Below are positions 38,069-48,768 of a stretch of 64,000 bases of DNA, one piece after another; positions within the stretch are counted from its first letter, which is position 1, and every line of letters starts with the position of its first letter. Below the pieces are notes generated by a model. It saw only the letters and a program-made list of their open reading frames with translations, was not told where the DNA came from and did no database searches. The stretch comes from Chromohalobacter israelensis (GTDB taxonomy: Bacteria; Pseudomonadota; Gammaproteobacteria; Pseudomonadales; Halomonadaceae): the NCBI GenBank assembly GCA_000761475.1, contig JQNW01000009.1:112218-176217 (forward strand), written 5' to 3'. The position numbers were made by a program, and so were the translations under genes.

Positions 38069-38464
38069 ATGTTTGAACCAGAACACCCATTCGTCTCCCC
38101 CATGTCTTACGCAGAGGTCATCCTGGGCATGACACGTCCGCCCGACGACGATCCCCACGAAGATCCGGAAGGCGACGTTTCGGTCCAGTCGGCGGAACCT
38201 GAGCTGGCTCAGCCGCCGATGTACAAGGTCGTGCTGCACAATGACGATTTCACTCCCATGGAGTTCGTCGTCGAGGTGCTGCAAAGCTTCTTCGCGATGG
38301 AGCGGGAAAAGGCCGTGCAGGTCATGCTCGTCGTGCATACGCACGGCAAGGCCACCTGCGGTATTTTCACCCGCGATATCGCGGAAACCAAATGTCACCA
38401 GGTCAACGAGTACGCACGCGAATGTCAGCACCCGCTGCTGTGCGATATCGATAAAACCGATTGA
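38069..38464 (+). CDS. clpS: ATP-dependent Clp protease adaptor ClpS
   Basis: The adaptor that delivers N-degron substrates to ClpAP. Seen: core [19 protein letters not shown] near residue 48, with the Asn-Asp-Asp that bind the N-terminal residue, and C-H-Q-V-N-E-Y-A-R near 108. With this start it has 131 residues, longer than the usual 106. In-frame ATGs at 38102 and 38129 (the latter giving 111 residues) are possible and no start has a strong SD, so the N-terminus is uncertain. clpA follows in the usual order. Confidence 0.9.
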   Translation: MFEPEHPFVSPMSYAEVILGMTRPPDDDPHEDPEGDVSVQSAEPELAQPPMYKVVLHNDDFTPMEFVVEVLQSFFAMEREKAVQVMLVVHTHGKATCGIFTRDIAETKCHQVNEYARECQHPLLCDIDKTD

Positions 38465-38576
38465 TCACGGCACTGCTGCGTTGAAGTGTGGTCCAAGGTA
38501 GCACTTGCATAACCTCTGTTTGTGCTCGATTGTGAAAGTGCCGACAGACGCCATAGGCGGCCAAGAGGGGATTGCC

Positions 38577-40838
38577 ATGTTGAGCAAAGAACTTGAACTC
38601 ACCCTGAACACGGCCTTCACCGTGGCGCGTTCCAAGCGCCACGAGTTCATGACCGTGGAACATCTGCTGCTGGCGTTGTTGGACAATGCCTCCGCGGCCG
38701 ATGTGTTGCGAGCCTGCGGCGCCAATCTCGAGAAGCTGCGCGCCGATCTTCAGGATTTCATCAATTCCACCACCCCCCTGATCCCCGATGAGCAGGAGGA
38801 TCGCGAGACGCAGCCGACGCTGGGCTTCCAGCGCGTACTGCAGCGCGCGGTCTTCCACGTGCAGTCCTCGGGCAAGTCGGAGGTGACCGGCGCCAATGTC
38901 CTGGTCGCGATTTTCTCCGAACAGGAAAGCCAGGCCGTCTATTTCCTCAAGCAGCAGAACGTGGCGCGCGTCGATGCGGTGAACTATATCGCCCACGGCA
39001 TCTCCAAGGTCGCCGGCCACGGCCAGTCGCCGTCCTCCCAGGAAAGCGAGGATGCCGAGGAAGGCGTGTCCGAAGGCGGCACCCACCCGTTGACGGGATA
39101 TGCCACCAACCTCAACGAGCAGGCGCGCCTGGGCAAGATCGATCCGTTGATCGGGCGCGACCACGAGCTCGAGCGCGTCATCCAGATCCTGGCGCGTCGG
39201 CGCAAGAACAATCCGTTGCTGGTGGGCGAGGCCGGTGTCGGCAAGACCGCCATCGCCGAGGGCCTGGCCAAGCGTATCGTCGAGGAGGACGTTCCCGACG
39301 TGATCAGCGACGGTGTCGTCTATTCGCTCGACATGGGCACCCTGCTGGCCGGTACCAAGTATCGGGGCGACTTCGAGAAGCGGCTCAAGGGCCTGCTCGC
39401 CGAATTGCGCAAGCAACCCAATGCGATCCTGTTCATCGACGAGATCCATACCGTGATCGGGGCCGGCGCGGCGTCGGGTGGCGTCATGGACGCCTCCAAC
39501 CTGCTCAAGCCGCTCCTGTCGTCCGGCGAGCTGCGCTGCATTGGCTCGACGACCTTCCAGGAGTTCCGTGGCATCTTCGAGAAGGATCGCGCGCTGGCAC
39601 GTCGTTTCCAGAAGGTCGATGTGCCCGAGCCGACCGTGGACGACACCATTCGCATCCTCAAGGGCCTGCGTGGGCGCTTCGAGGAGCATCATGCGCTCAA
39701 GTACACCGACACGGCACTGGAAAGCGCGGCGCGGCTGGCGGACCGTTACATCAACGACCGCTACCTGCCCGACAAGGCCATTGACGTGATCGACGAGGCC
39801 GGTGCGCATCAGCGCCTGCTGCCGCCCGAGATGCGCGTCTCCACCATCGACGTGGATCAGGTCGAGGCGGTGGTGGCATCGATCGCCCGGATTCCGCCGA
39901 AGAGCGTGTCCAGTTCGGATCGCAAGCTGCTGTCCAACCTCGAGCGCGACCTCAAGATGCTGGTGTTCGGGCAGGACGAGGCGATCACCAGCCTGGCGGC
40001 GGCGATCAAGCTGTCGCGCGCCGGCCTGAAGTCGCCGGACAAGCCGGTGGGCAGCTTCCTGTTCTCGGGACCGACCGGTGTCGGCAAGACCGAAGTGGCC
40101 CGCCAGCTGTCGCAGTTGATGGGCATCGAGCTGGTGCGCTTCGACATGTCCGAGTACATGGAGCGCCACACCGTCTCGCGTCTGATCGGTGCGCCCCCGG
40201 GGTACGTCGGATACGACCAGGGCGGGTTGCTGACCGAGGCGATCAACAAGCAGCCGCATTGCGTGCTGCTGCTCGACGAGATCGAGAAGGCGCACCCCGA
40301 GGTCTTCAACCTGCTGCTGCAGGTCATGGACCATGGTCGCCTGACGGACAACAACGGGCGCGAGGCCGATTTCCGGCATGTCATCGTGATCATGACGTCG
40401 AATGCCGGTGCCGAGCAGATCGCACGGCGCTCCATCGGCTTCCAGACGCAGGATCACTCCTCGGATGCCATGGAAGTGCTGCGCAAGACCTTCTCGCCCG
40501 AGTTCCGCAACCGCCTGGACGGCATCATCCAGTTCCACGGTCTGTCTCCCTCGGTGGTGCGCAACGTGGTCGACAAGTTCCTGGTCGAACTGCAGGCGCA
40601 ACTCGACGAGAAGCGGGTGCAGCTGGACGTCGACGAGACGGCGCGCGCGTGGCTGGCCGAAGAGGGGTACGATCCGGAAATGGGGGCACGCCCGATGGGA
40701 CGTGTCATTCAGGAAAAGCTCAAGAAGCCGCTGGCCGAGATGATTCTGTTCGGCGATCTCGCCGAGCACGGTGGCGTGGTGCACGTCACGGTCGAGGAGG
40801 GCGAGCTGCATCTGGAAACGGAGGCAGCCGTGGCCTGA
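38577..40838 (+). CDS. clpA: ATP-dependent Clp protease ATPase subunit ClpA
   Basis: A 753-residue unfoldase partner of ClpP. Domains: double Clp N-motif (about 1-145), first AAA+ module with Walker A G-E-A-G-V-G-K-T near residue 213 and Walker B L-F-I-D-E-I-H, and second AAA+ module with G-P-T-G-V-G-K-T near 497 and L-L-L-D-E-I-E-K. The ATG at 38577 has GAGGGG upstream and matches M-L-S-K-E-L-E. It is followed by an intrinsic terminator and then infA on the other strand. Confidence 0.97.
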   Translation: MLSKELELTLNTAFTVARSKRHEFMTVEHLLLALLDNASAADVLRACGANLEKLRADLQDFINSTTPLIPDEQEDRETQPTLGFQRVLQRAVFHVQSSGKSEVTGANVLVAIFSEQESQAVYFLKQQNVARVDAVNYIAHGISKVAGHGQSPSSQESEDAEEGVSEGGTHPLTGYATNLNEQARLGKIDPLIGRDHELERVIQILARRRKNNPLLVGEAGVGKTAIAEGLAKRIVEEDVPDVISDGVVYSLDMGTLLAGTKYRGDFEKRLKGLLAELRKQPNAILFIDEIHTVIGAGAASGGVMDASNLLKPLLSSGELRCIGSTTFQEFRGIFEKDRALARRFQKVDVPEPTVDDTIRILKGLRGRFEEHHALKYTDTALESAARLADRYINDRYLPDKAIDVIDEAGAHQRLLPPEMRVSTIDVDQVEAVVASIARIPPKSVSSSDRKLLSNLERDLKMLVFGQDEAITSLAAAIKLSRAGLKSPDKPVGSFLFSGPTGVGKTEVARQLSQLMGIELVRFDMSEYMERHTVSRLIGAPPGYVGYDQGGLLTEAINKQPHCVLLLDEIEKAHPEVFNLLLQVMDHGRLTDNNGREADFRHVIVIMTSNAGAEQIARRSIGFQTQDHSSDAMEVLRKTFSPEFRNRLDGIIQFHGLSPSVVRNVVDKFLVELQAQLDEKRVQLDVDETARAWLAEEGYDPEMGARPMGRVIQEKLKKPLAEMILFGDLAEHGGVVHVTVEEGELHLETEAAVA

Positions 40839-40873
40839 CGGTCTCTCGCCACCGCTTCAAGGCATCACGCTTC

Positions 40874-40908
40874 ACGCCCTGTCATTGTCATGATGACGGG
40901 GCGTTTTT
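40874..40908 (+). terminator. Intrinsic terminator after clpA
   Basis: ACGCCCTGTCAT (40874-40885) pairs with ATGACGGGGCGT (40893-40904) with one G-T pair, followed by T5. Confidence 0.85.
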
Positions 40909-40954
40909 CGTGGCCTTGGCGATCGGGCAAACACCGTGTCTGCCTGGCAGGTGC

Positions 40955-41173
40955 TCAGCGAGCGCGGTAGACGATACGGCCCTTGGACAGATCGTAGGGG
41001 GTCAGCTCGACCTTGACCTTGTCGCCGGTCAGGATGCGGATGTAGTTCTTGCGCATCTTGCCGGAAATGTGGGCCGTCACGACGTGGCCGTTTTCCAGCT
41101 CGACTCGGAACATGGTGTTGGGAAGGGTATCGACCACGACACCTTCCATTTCAATATGGTCTTCACGTGCCAT
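40955..41173 (-). CDS. infA: Translation initiation factor IF-1
   Basis: A 72-residue OB-fold protein that occupies the ribosomal A site during initiation. The sequence [14 protein letters not shown] and [11 protein letters not shown] are characteristic of the beta/gammaproteobacterial IF-1. GAGGAAA precedes the ATG at 41173. It lies between clpA and bpt, a conserved position in gammaproteobacteria. Confidence 0.98.
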   Translation of the reverse strand: MAREDHIEMEGVVVDTLPNTMFRVELENGHVVTAHISGKMRKNYIRILTGDKVKVELTPYDLSKGRIVYRAR

Positions 41174-41357
41174 ATTAGGCGTTTCCTCGTATTGCGTTGA
41201 AGGCTTCTTCGAAAGTGCGTCACGGAATGCGCCGCATCGACGACGCTGGATACCGGCCGCAACCGGTATCGGTCTTGAAGATAGCCCGATATTCTGCCGC
41301 ATGCCGCGAGTTAAGGCAAAAAACCCGTGCACGAATTGCCGGTCGGAGCGCTGGCGA

Positions 41358-42101
41358 TCACTCGACGAGAGGGATCTGACGCCGCCAGTGGCGGCCGTCG
41401 AGATACTCCAGCGGCTCGAAATCCTGCTTGTAGCTCATCTTGCGGCACTGACGGATCCAGTACCCCAGGTACACGTGGGGGCGGCCGAGCCGGCGGGCCA
41501 GCTCGATCTGATGGAGAATCGCGTACGTGCCCAGCGAGCGCCGCTCGAAGGCCGGTGAAGGGTCGAAGAAGGTGTAGATCGCCGAGACGCCGTGGCTGAG
41601 CAGGTCCGTTGCCGCGACGCCGAGCAGTTGTCCCTGCAGGCGAAACTCGATCAGCCGGGCGTAGGGATGATCGAGGGTCAGGAAGGTACGGTACTGCTCG
41701 TGACTGGGCGGATACATGTCGCCGTCGGCATGGCGGGTGCGGATGTAGCGGGCATACAGGGCATAATGCTCTTCATGGAAGGCCGCCGGCAGCATGCGGG
41801 TTTCCAGGTCGGCGTTACGCGAGATCAGCTTGCGCTGCGTGCGCTTGGGCGTGAAGTCCTCCACCGGAATGCGTACCGAGATGCAGGCCCGGCAGCCCTC
41901 GCAATGGGGACGATAGAGATGCCGCCCGCTGCGCCGGAACCCGAGCAGCGCCAGGGCATCGTACACGCCCTGGCCAGGCTGTTCCTGGGGGTCCAGGAAC
42001 AGCGTGGTCGCCTCGCGGTCGGGCAGGTAGCTGCAGCCATGCGGGACCGTGAGGAAAAAGCGCAGGTCTCGCGTGAGCTGGGACGGTGTGTTGCTGCTCA
42101 T
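41358..42101 (-). CDS. bpt: Aspartate/glutamate leucyltransferase
   Basis: A 247-residue aminoacyl-tRNA-protein transferase that adds Leu to N-terminal Asp or Glu and so marks proteins for ClpAPS. Seen: the Cys-rich C-R-A-C in the segment C-E-G-C-R-A-C-I near residue 68, and [15 protein letters not shown] near 217. The start overlaps the aat stop (ATGA). Having bpt, aat, clpS and clpA together places most of the N-degron pathway in one locus. Confidence 0.94.
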   Translation of the reverse strand: MSSNTPSQLTRDLRFFLTVPHGCSYLPDREATTLFLDPQEQPGQGVYDALALLGFRRSGRHLYRPHCEGCRACISVRIPVEDFTPKRTQRKLISRNADLETRMLPAAFHEEHYALYARYIRTRHADGDMYPPSHEQYRTFLTLDHPYARLIEFRLQGQLLGVAATDLLSHGVSAIYTFFDPSPAFERRSLGTYAILHQIELARRLGRPHVYLGYWIRQCRKMSYKQDFEPLEYLDGRHWRRQIPLVE

Positions 42102-42868
42102 GTCGACTCTCTACTCATGTCGCCCCGACACATGTCGGCGCCCGATCCATGGCGGCTCGCGCCAGCACATCCGTCAGTGGAGGGAGCGGCGGGCCACAAC
42201 GATGATGAAACGGGCGCAGATACATACTGGTCAAGATAGTCGATGAACGTCGTGCGAGCGATGCAGCGCGCCCCGAGGCTTGCCAGGTGCGGGGTGTGAA
42301 CCTGGCAGTCGATCAGGCGGCCGCCGTGGGCGGCCAGATGACGCGCCAGATGCACGAGTGCCACCTTCGAGGCATCGGCGACCCGACTGAACATCGACTC
42401 ACCGAAGAAAACGCCGCCCAGGGCGATGCCGTAAAGTCCGCCGACCAGCTCGTCGCCCCGCCACACCTCGACCGAATGCGCATCGCCTTCGATGTGCAGG
42501 CGGCAGTAGGCAGCGTGCATGGCGGGCGTGATCCAGGTTCCTTCCGCGGCAGCGCGGGTGGTCGCACAGGCCGTGATGACGGCCTCGAAGGCATGGTCGA
42601 AGGTGACCGTGAAGCCGGCGTTGCGCAGGCGCTTGGCGAGGCTGCGGCGAACGTGGATCTCCTCGGGAAACAGCACCAGGCGTGGATCGGGACTCCACCA
42701 CAGGATGGGCTCACCGGGCGCGAACCACGGGAAAATGCCGTGACGATACGCACAGCGCAGCCATGCCGGCGTGAGATCGCCGCCGGCGGCGAGCAGGCCG
42801 TCCGGTTCGCGCAGGGCATGCTCGACAGCGGGGAATGCGACCCGATGGGCAGGTAGCCAAGGCAACAT
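42098..42868 (-). CDS. aat: Leucyl/phenylalanyl-tRNA-protein transferase
   Basis: A 256-residue transferase that adds Leu or Phe to N-terminal Lys or Arg. Seen: G-L-L-A-A-G-G-D-L near residue 24, G-I-F-P-W-F near 44, W-W-S-P-D-P-R near 57 and G-E-S-M-F-S near 157. The last 30 residues (Ser/Arg/Cys-rich) look like a non-conserved tail. ATG at 42868 is used as it begins the conserved M-L-P-W-L. The gene overlaps bpt by 4 bp. Confidence 0.94.
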   Translation of the reverse strand: MLPWLPAHRVAFPAVEHALREPDGLLAAGGDLTPAWLRCAYRHGIFPWFAPGEPILWWSPDPRLVLFPEEIHVRRSLAKRLRNAGFTVTFDHAFEAVITACATTRAAAEGTWITPAMHAAYCRLHIEGDAHSVEVWRGDELVGGLYGIALGGVFFGESMFSRVADASKVALVHLARHLAAHGGRLIDCQVHTPHLASLGARCIARTTFIDYLDQYVSAPVSSSLWPAAPSTDGCAGASRHGSGADMCRGDMSREST

Positions 42869-43214
42869 GGAGGTAGGCTCCAGCACTGACGTCAGGGTGT
42901 TCGCATCAGCGTACGTCAGGTGGGCTGTCGATAACCACCCGCTTCGCCTTCCGGCCGCGTGGCGTCGCTTCCCGGCGACAGCAGAGGACGACGTTTGCCC
43001 CTGTGACGCAGCGCACGGGGTGGGTATGATGGCACTCCTGATCGTCCTGGCGCCTTCCGGTGATCGAGGCGGCAAACGCTTGCGGGAGCACGCCAGGGAC
43101 GACCACCGATCATGAGATGCGAGCCGACCTCGTGCGGATGCGACAGGGACTGCTCGCATCGGGCGGCGTTGGTAACACCGGTATCGCCATACGTGGCGCA
43201 AGGGGGATGGCCAC
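42869..43214. other. Intergenic region between divergent aat and ftsK
   Basis: 346 bp without a supported gene. It must carry the divergent promoters of the aat-bpt and ftsK genes. The palindrome CTGACGTCAG is at 42886-42895. In many gammaproteobacteria trxB lies near here; no thioredoxin reductase remnant is seen. Confidence 0.6.
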
Positions 43215-46200
43215 TTGAGTGTCAACGAAAAACGCAATGAACGCCGACAAGCGGCGTCGCAGGCCAAGGAGCAGGCACGTCGGGTCGTGATGCACCTGCA
43301 GGGTGTGACGCGCGAAGGTGCCGCCATCGTGCTGCTGGCGGTCTGTGTCTTTCTCCTGCTGTCGCTGTTCAGCTATGCATCGAGCGATCCGGGGTGGTCG
43401 CACAGCGGCCCGGACCAGTCGATTGCCAACTGGATGGGGCCTGTCGGTGCGTGGCTGGCCGACGTGCTGTATTCGCTGTTCGGCGCCAGCGCGCTGTGGT
43501 GGCCGGGCATGTTCGGCTTCGCGGCCTGGCGGATGCTGCGCGCGCGGGAAGTGAGCATCGCCTGGGACCCGACCGCACTGTCGGTCAGAACCAGCGGTCT
43601 GGTGCTGCTGTTGCTGAGCACCACGACCCTTGGCGCCTTGCATTTCTATCACCCCGACAGCGAACTGCCCTACGCGGCGGGCGGCATTCTGGGCGAAGGG
43701 CTGGTCGGTGCCCTGCAGCCCCTGCTCAACATGCAGGGCACCACCCTGGTCGCGTTGGTCGCTTTCATGTGCGGGTTCACCCTGTTCACCGGCATGACCT
43801 GGCTGGCGGTGATGGACGAGCTGGGGCGCGGCATGTACCGCTTGCTGGGCTGGGGCGTTTCCAAGTGGTCGGGAGGCCGTGAACGACGCGCCGAGCGCCG
43901 GGCGGCTTCCGAGGGCGACGACGCAGCCGAGGCGTACCATGAGCCCCGGCTGGCCGATGGCGCGGACGTGTCGGACACCGACGATGAGGCGCGCGACGAA
44001 GAAGAGGTCGCCCCGCATACGCCCTGGTGGCAGCGCTGGTGGCCGTCGCGTCGCGCGCCCCAGCTCGGCGGCGATTCCCCGGAACCGGCCTATGCCTCGG
44101 CGCAGGCCCGGCGCGTGGAGCCGTCCTTCGATGCCCGCGAGGCAGCCGCGCCTGCCGCCTCGGCATGGCGCAACGACGGCAAGACCGATATCCCCTGGGA
44201 CGTGCCCGAGCACACGCCTTCCGCCAAGCGCCCTGAAGCCGCCTATTCCGCGCAACAGAGTGCTGACGACGCACGCGATGGCGAGCCGGTCCACGCCAGG
44301 ACCGCCGCGTCGACGCGTCAGTCGTCCACGGCCGATGCCGCTGACGGCCCTGCTGCCGAGAAGCAGGAAGCAGGCGAGGACGGCGAAGCGCCCCGTGCAG
44401 CCGAGACATCGCCTCGGACGCCAGCCGGTACGGATACCGATGCCGAGACCCCGATGCGGGCCGATGTCACGCGGCGTCGCATTCCCGAGCCGATTCCGGA
44501 GCCGCTCACTGCCGACGACGATGACGATGTGCCGCTCGGCGATTGGGGCATCCAGGCCCGTCGCGACGACGATGACGACGGAACGGCGTCCTTTGCCCCG
44601 CCGCCTCCCGAGGCCGACGACATCCCGCCGGCGGCCTCCGAGGATGCCGCGTCGCCGGCACCCGCGCCCGAGACGCCTTCGGCAGCGCCGCGCCCTCGTA
44701 TCAGCTGGGACGACGAAGCCCCGCAAGCGCACTCATCGGCGCCGGCCTCGGCGCCCCCCGAGCCCGAGGTATCGGATGCGCCTTCGGCGGATGCGTCACG
44801 GTCGGCGCCGCGTGGTCGGGTGGAAAGCGCGCCCGGGGAAACGCCCGAGGCGCGCGCCGCCGAGCCGTCGGCGAGCGAGCCGGAAGGCGATGACGAGGCC
44901 CCGGCGCTGTGGACGGTGGAGCATCTGCAGAATCAGCGTCCCGAGACCGTGCCGTCGACCGAGCCCGAAGGGGCGTTGCCCACCTTGCGGCTATTGACGC
45001 CGACCGGTGAGCAAAAACCCAACTATACCGACGAGCAGCTGGCGGACATGGCCGAGCTGCTGGAAACGCGGCTGCGTGAGTACGGCGTCAAGGCCGAGGT
45101 CGTCGATACCTGGCCGGGCCCGGTCATCACCCGCTTCGAGATCAAGCCCGCCGCCGGGGTCAAGGTCTCCAAGATCAGCAACCTGTCGAAGGACCTGGCG
45201 CGTTCGCTGATGGTCAAGAGCGTGCGCGTGGTGGAGATCATTCCCGGGCGCCCCACGGTGGGGATCGAAATTCCCAACCCCAACCGTGCCATGATCCGGC
45301 TGCGGGAAGTGCTCGATTCGGATGTCTATCAGCAGGCCGAGTCGCCGCTCACCATGGGGCTGGGCCAGGACATCGGCGGCAATCCGGTGGTCGCCAACCT
45401 CAACAAGATGCCGCACCTGCTGGTGGCCGGTACCACGGGGTCGGGCAAGTCGGTGGGCGTCAATGCCATGCTCATCTCGATGCTCCTCAAGGCGACGCCG
45501 GACGAGGTGCGCATGATCATGGTCGACCCGAAGATGCTGGAGCTGTCGGTCTACGACGGCATTCCGCATCTGCTGGCGCCGGTGGTCACCGACATGAAGG
45601 AGGCCGCCAACGCGTTGCGCTGGTGCGTGGCCGAGATGGAGCGGCGCTACAAGCTGATGGCAGCGATGGGCGTGCGCAACCTGGCCGGCTTCAACGCCAA
45701 GCTCGACGAGGCCGAACGGCATGGCGCCCAGGTCGCCGACCCGTTGTGGGAGCCGCAACCCTGGGAAATGCACGAGCAGCCGCCGGTGCTCGAGAAGCTG
45801 CCGTACATCGTGGTGGTGATCGACGAATTCGCCGACATGTTCATGATCGTGGGCAAGAAGGTGGAAGAGTTGATCGCCCGCCTGGCCCAGAAGGCGCGCG
45901 CGGCGGGAATTCACTTGATTCTCGCGACGCAGCGCCCCTCGGTGGACGTGGTGACCGGCCTGATCAAGGCCAACATTCCCACGCGCATGGCTTTCCAGGT
46001 GTCCTCCAAGGTGGACTCTCGCACCATCCTCGACCAGGGCGGTGCCGAGAACCTGCTGGGGCATGGCGACATGCTCTATCTCCCGGCCGGGGCCGGCATG
46101 CCCACGCGTGTCCACGGGGCCTTCGTCGACGATGATGAAGTCCATCGCATCGTCGAGGACTGGAAGCGTCGCGGCGAACCCGAGTACGTCGATGAAATTC

Positions 46201-46472
46201 TCTCCGGCGGGGTGTCCGCCGATGCCTTGACGGGGCTCGAGGCGGAAGGCGGCGACGGCGACGATCCCGAGCAGGACGCGCTCTACGACGAGGCCGTGCA
46301 ATTCGTCACCGAGTCGCGCCGTGCCTCGATTTCCGCCGTGCAGCGCCGTTTCAAGATCGGCTACAACCGTGCTGCGCGTCTGGTCGAGGCCATGGAAGCC
46401 GCTGGCGTCGTGACCTCGATGGGAACCAACGGGGCACGCGAAGTGCTGGCGACGCCGCCCGTGGATCGCTGA
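43215..46472 (+). CDS. ftsK: DNA translocase FtsK
   Basis: A 1085-residue septal DNA pump that clears chromosome termini and activates XerCD. Layout: N-terminal membrane domain (about residues 30-215, several hydrophobic segments), a linker (about 225-585) rich in Ala, Pro, Asp, Glu with acidic clusters, then the motor with Walker A G-T-T-G-S-G-K-S at 739-746 and Walker B V-V-V-I-D-E-F near 866, and the C-terminal gamma winged helix (about 1015-1080). The start is TTG with AGGGGG about 9 bases upstream; no better in-frame ATG exists. lolA follows, as usual. Confidence 0.96.
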   Translation: MSVNEKRNERRQAASQAKEQARRVVMHLQGVTREGAAIVLLAVCVFLLLSLFSYASSDPGWSHSGPDQSIANWMGPVGAWLADVLYSLFGASALWWPGMFGFAAWRMLRAREVSIAWDPTALSVRTSGLVLLLLSTTTLGALHFYHPDSELPYAAGGILGEGLVGALQPLLNMQGTTLVALVAFMCGFTLFTGMTWLAVMDELGRGMYRLLGWGVSKWSGGRERRAERRAASEGDDAAEAYHEPRLADGADVSDTDDEARDEEEVAPHTPWWQRWWPSRRAPQLGGDSPEPAYASAQARRVEPSFDAREAAAPAASAWRNDGKTDIPWDVPEHTPSAKRPEAAYSAQQSADDARDGEPVHARTAASTRQSSTADAADGPAAEKQEAGEDGEAPRAAETSPRTPAGTDTDAETPMRADVTRRRIPEPIPEPLTADDDDDVPLGDWGIQARRDDDDDGTASFAPPPPEADDIPPAASEDAASPAPAPETPSAAPRPRISWDDEAPQAHSSAPASAPPEPEVSDAPSADASRSAPRGRVESAPGETPEARAAEPSASEPEGDDEAPALWTVEHLQNQRPETVPSTEPEGALPTLRLLTPTGEQKPNYTDEQLADMAELLETRLREYGVKAEVVDTWPGPVITRFEIKPAAGVKVSKISNLSKDLARSLMVKSVRVVEIIPGRPTVGIEIPNPNRAMIRLREVLDSDVYQQAESPLTMGLGQDIGGNPVVANLNKMPHLLVAGTTGSGKSVGVNAMLISMLLKATPDEVRMIMVDPKMLELSVYDGIPHLLAPVVTDMKEAANALRWCVAEMERRYKLMAAMGVRNLAGFNAKLDEAERHGAQVADPLWEPQPWEMHEQPPVLEKLPYIVVVIDEFADMFMIVGKKVEELIARLAQKARAAGIHLILATQRPSVDVVTGLIKANIPTRMAFQVSSKVDSRTILDQGGAENLLGHGDMLYLPAGAGMPTRVHGAFVDDDEVHRIVEDWKRRGEPEYVDEILSGGVSADALTGLEAEGGDGDDPEQDALYDEAVQFVTESRRASISAVQRRFKIGYNRAARLVEAMEAAGVVTSMGTNGAREVLATPPVDR

Positions 46473-46663
46473 CGCCGGCCTGCAATCGGTGGGCGGCCGA
46501 AAGGCGCAAGGGAAAGGTGCAAAGAGTGTGAACGCCATGACGGAACGGCAACTTTCGGCCCGGCGTGGCGTCCCACGAGTGATACGCAAAGTCGGCGAGC
46601 GAGGCGCGGTCAGTTTCGGGCAACGCCTGGCGAGCAACGCAGATGATGAAACGAGGAGTGGGC

Positions 46664-47296
46664 ATGAGAGCATTCAAGTGGGCGCTGGCGATCGGCGCGA
46701 CGCTCGCGTTGCCATTGACGGCGCAGGCGCAGACGGGTGGCGCGGAGCGTTTGGCGGCACTGCTGGAGTCGGTCACCTCCTACTCGGCGGATTTCGATCA
46801 GCAGATCCTCGATGGCGGTGGCCAGCGCCTGCAGGAAGCCGAGGGCCACATGTGGCTCTCGCGGCCGGGCAAGTTCCACTGGGAAGTCGAGGCGCCGTAC
46901 CGGCAAGTGGTGGTCTCCGATGGTGACAAGGTCTACCTCTACGACCCCGATCTGGAACAGGTGAGCGTGCGGCCGCTGGATACGCGGGTCACGCACACGC
47001 CGGCACTGCTGTTATCGGGAAGCGCCGACGCCTTGACGGAAAACTACGCCGTGGAAAGTCGCCAGGGCGATGACGAGGAAACCTTCACGCTGACGCCGAA
47101 GTCGCCGGATACGCTGTTCGAAAGCCTGCAGTTGACGTTCGAGAACGAGCGTCTGGAAGGCCTGCAGATGGAGGACAGCACCGGCCAGCGTACCGCCATC
47201 GCGTTCGACGACATCGAGGTCAACGGCGATATCGACGCCTCGCGTTTCACCTTCGAGATTCCCGAAGGGGCGGACGTCATCCGCGAGGGAGGCTGA
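46664..47296 (+). CDS. lolA: Outer-membrane lipoprotein carrier protein LolA
   Basis: A 210-residue periplasmic chaperone that carries lipoproteins from LolCDE to LolB. Seen: Sec signal peptide (residues 1-22, cleavage after A-Q-A), then S-Y-S-A-D-F-D-Q near 44, R-P-G-K-F-H-W near 70 and D-L-E-Q-V-S-V-R near 102. ATG at 46664 has AGGAG upstream and is preferred over 46643. It follows ftsK; the rarA gene often found next is absent here. Confidence 0.94.
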   Translation: MRAFKWALAIGATLALPLTAQAQTGGAERLAALLESVTSYSADFDQQILDGGGQRLQEAEGHMWLSRPGKFHWEVEAPYRQVVVSDGDKVYLYDPDLEQVSVRPLDTRVTHTPALLLSGSADALTENYAVESRQGDDEETFTLTPKSPDTLFESLQLTFENERLEGLQMEDSTGQRTAIAFDDIEVNGDIDASRFTFEIPEGADVIREGG

Positions 47297-47308
47297 GGCA
47301 AGCGGCCT

Positions 47309-47351
47309 GCCCGGCGCCTCGAGGAGCTCGATCACGAGCTCCGGGCCGGGC
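47309..47351 (+). terminator. GC-rich hairpin after lolA
   Basis: An inner perfect stem GGAGCTCG (47323-47330) / CGAGCTCC (47335-47342) is flanked by outer arms GCCCGGC (47309-47315) and GCCGGGC (47345-47351). No U-run follows, so termination would be factor-assisted or partial. Confidence 0.45.
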
Positions 47352-47426
47352 ATCGTCTGGCCAGTACAGCCTCTGGCCAGTTCATCGTGTCGAAACCGTT
47401 TTCGAGAAGCATCCAGGGAGGCCGAC

Positions 47427-47732
47427 ATGCATGTCATCGTCGATCTATGCGTGGTACCGCTGGGCGTGGGCGTCTCGGTGGGTGAGCACGTCGCGGCTTG
47501 TCAGCGCGTCATCGAGGCGTCGAACCTCGAGTACCGCATGCATGCATATGGAACCAACATCGAAGGACCCTGGGATGACGTCATGGCGGTCGTCAAGGCG
47601 TGCCACCAACGGGTCCACGAGATGGGCGCTCCGCGCATCACCACCACACTGAAGATGGGCACGCGGACCGATCGCGAACAGCACATGGACGACAAGGTGG
47701 CCAGCGTGGCGCGCCGGTTGGGCGACGCCTGA
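47427..47732 (+). CDS. MTH1187/UPF0045-family thiamine-binding protein
   Basis: A 101-residue ferredoxin-like protein of the thiamine-binding family (PF01910). Seen: V-D-L-C-V-V-P-L-G-V-G near residue 5, Y-G-T-N-I-E-G-P-W-D near 41 and T-T-L-K-M-G-T-R-T-D near 73, the family pattern. Members bind thiamine or HMP and are often linked to thiamine transport, but no thi gene lies near. AGGGAGG precedes the ATG. It converges with the ArgP-like gene. Confidence 0.85.
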   Translation: MHVIVDLCVVPLGVGVSVGEHVAACQRVIEASNLEYRMHAYGTNIEGPWDDVMAVVKACHQRVHEMGAPRITTTLKMGTRTDREQHMDDKVASVARRLGDA

Positions 47733-47753
47733 TCGCTGACCCGGCGACGCGTG

Positions 47754-48662
47754 CTATGTCAGCGACGCCGCCGTCGGCGCCGGCGGCGTGAGCCAGGCAC
47801 TGCTCATGTCGAGCAGATGGGCCGTCAAGGCATCCAGGGTGTCGCCGCCGTGCCGCCAGTGGTGCCAGTAAAGGGGCACGTCGATGTGACTGTCCGGATC
47901 GAGGTCCACCAGGCGGCCTTCCTCCAGCTCGCGCGCCACCTGGCGCTCGGGAATCAGGCCATAGCCCATGCCGGCCAGGGCAAGATGCACGAAGCCTTCC
48001 GAGGAAGGGCAAAGGTGGTGGGGAAAGGATTCCTTGTAGCCGCGCATCTCCAGGTAGCGATGCTGGAGGCGGTCGTCGGGGCCGAACACGATGGCCGGCG
48101 CCTGGCGCAAGGCATCGTGCGTCAAGCCGTCATGGAAATGACGTGAGACGTAGCTGGGGCTGGCGATGGCACGGTAGCGCATGCTGCCCAGGGCATGCGC
48201 GCGGGCGCCTTGCACGGGGCGCGGTGTGGCGCAGATGCAGCCGGCCACCTCGCCGTCGCGCATGCGCTTGAGCGCCACGTCCTGATCCTCGACGATCAAG
48301 TCCAGCAGCACCCCTTGGCGACGGCAGAACTCGCCGGTCGTCGGCGACCACCACGTGGCCAGGCTATCGGCGTTGATGGCCAGACGCAGCCGCTGTTCGC
48401 GCTCGCCGAGGGCAGGGATCTGATCGAGCAAGTCATGTTCGAGCAAGCGTACCTGCTGAACGTGGTTGAGCAGCCGGCGCCCCAGGGGAGTCGGGGCGAG
48501 CTTGGGCGTGCGTACCAGCACCGGTTGCCCCAGGCGAGCTTCGAGCAATTTGATGCGCTGCGAGACGGCCGACTGAGTGAGCCCCAGGTAATGCGCGCCG
48601 CGTTCGAATCCCCCCTGATCGACCACGACGGCCAGTGCTTCGAGAAGTTTGTAGTCGAGCAT
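47754..48662 (-). CDS. argP: LysR-family regulator ArgP (IciA)-like
   Basis: A 302-residue LysR-type regulator: winged helix at residues 1-60 (Y-K-L-L-E-A-L-A-V-V and L-T-Q-S-A-V-S-Q-R-I), effector domain with A-I-N-A-D-S-L-A-T-W-W near 95, a segment characteristic of ArgP. ArgP activates the arginine exporter argO in response to arginine/lysine. It is divergent from an ArgO/LysE-type exporter, 106 bp apart, which supports the role strongly. Confidence 0.88.
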   Translation of the reverse strand: MLDYKLLEALAVVVDQGGFERGAHYLGLTQSAVSQRIKLLEARLGQPVLVRTPKLAPTPLGRRLLNHVQQVRLLEHDLLDQIPALGEREQRLRLAINADSLATWWSPTTGEFCRRQGVLLDLIVEDQDVALKRMRDGEVAGCICATPRPVQGARAHALGSMRYRAIASPSYVSRHFHDGLTHDALRQAPAIVFGPDDRLQHRYLEMRGYKESFPHHLCPSSEGFVHLALAGMGYGLIPERQVARELEEGRLVDLDPDSHIDVPLYWHHWRHGGDTLDALTAHLLDMSSAWLTPPAPTAASLT

Positions 48663-48768
48663 CAGTAAACGTTATCACCCATTCCTTGAATTAATTTACC
48701 TTATTGCTGTAGTCAAGCGTATTCTGCGCCACTTATCAACGTATCCCGGCTGAAAGGGAGAAACGGAT
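48663..48768. promoter_or_regulatory. Divergent argP-argO control region
   Basis: A 106-bp gap with an A/T-rich core (about 48680-48720, CTTGAATTAATTTACC) in GC-rich surroundings. ArgP-type regulators bind bent A/T-rich DNA here in other bacteria. Exact promoter boxes were not assigned. Confidence 0.5.

Noticed and set aside
38403..40811. 802-codon open frame opposite clpA
   Set aside because: Antisense shadow of a highly conserved gene; His/Gln/Arg-rich low-complexity product.
41318..41323. A6 run after bpt as a terminator
   Set aside because: The flanking GGCAA/TTGCC stem is only 5 bp with a long loop, too weak to call.
42886..42895. CTGACGTCAG palindrome as an operator for ftsK/aat
   Set aside because: A 10-bp palindrome without a second copy or link to a known regulator; expected by chance at this length over 64 kb.
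44991..46673. 560-codon open frame opposite the FtsK motor
   Set aside because: Shadow frame without motifs or SD.
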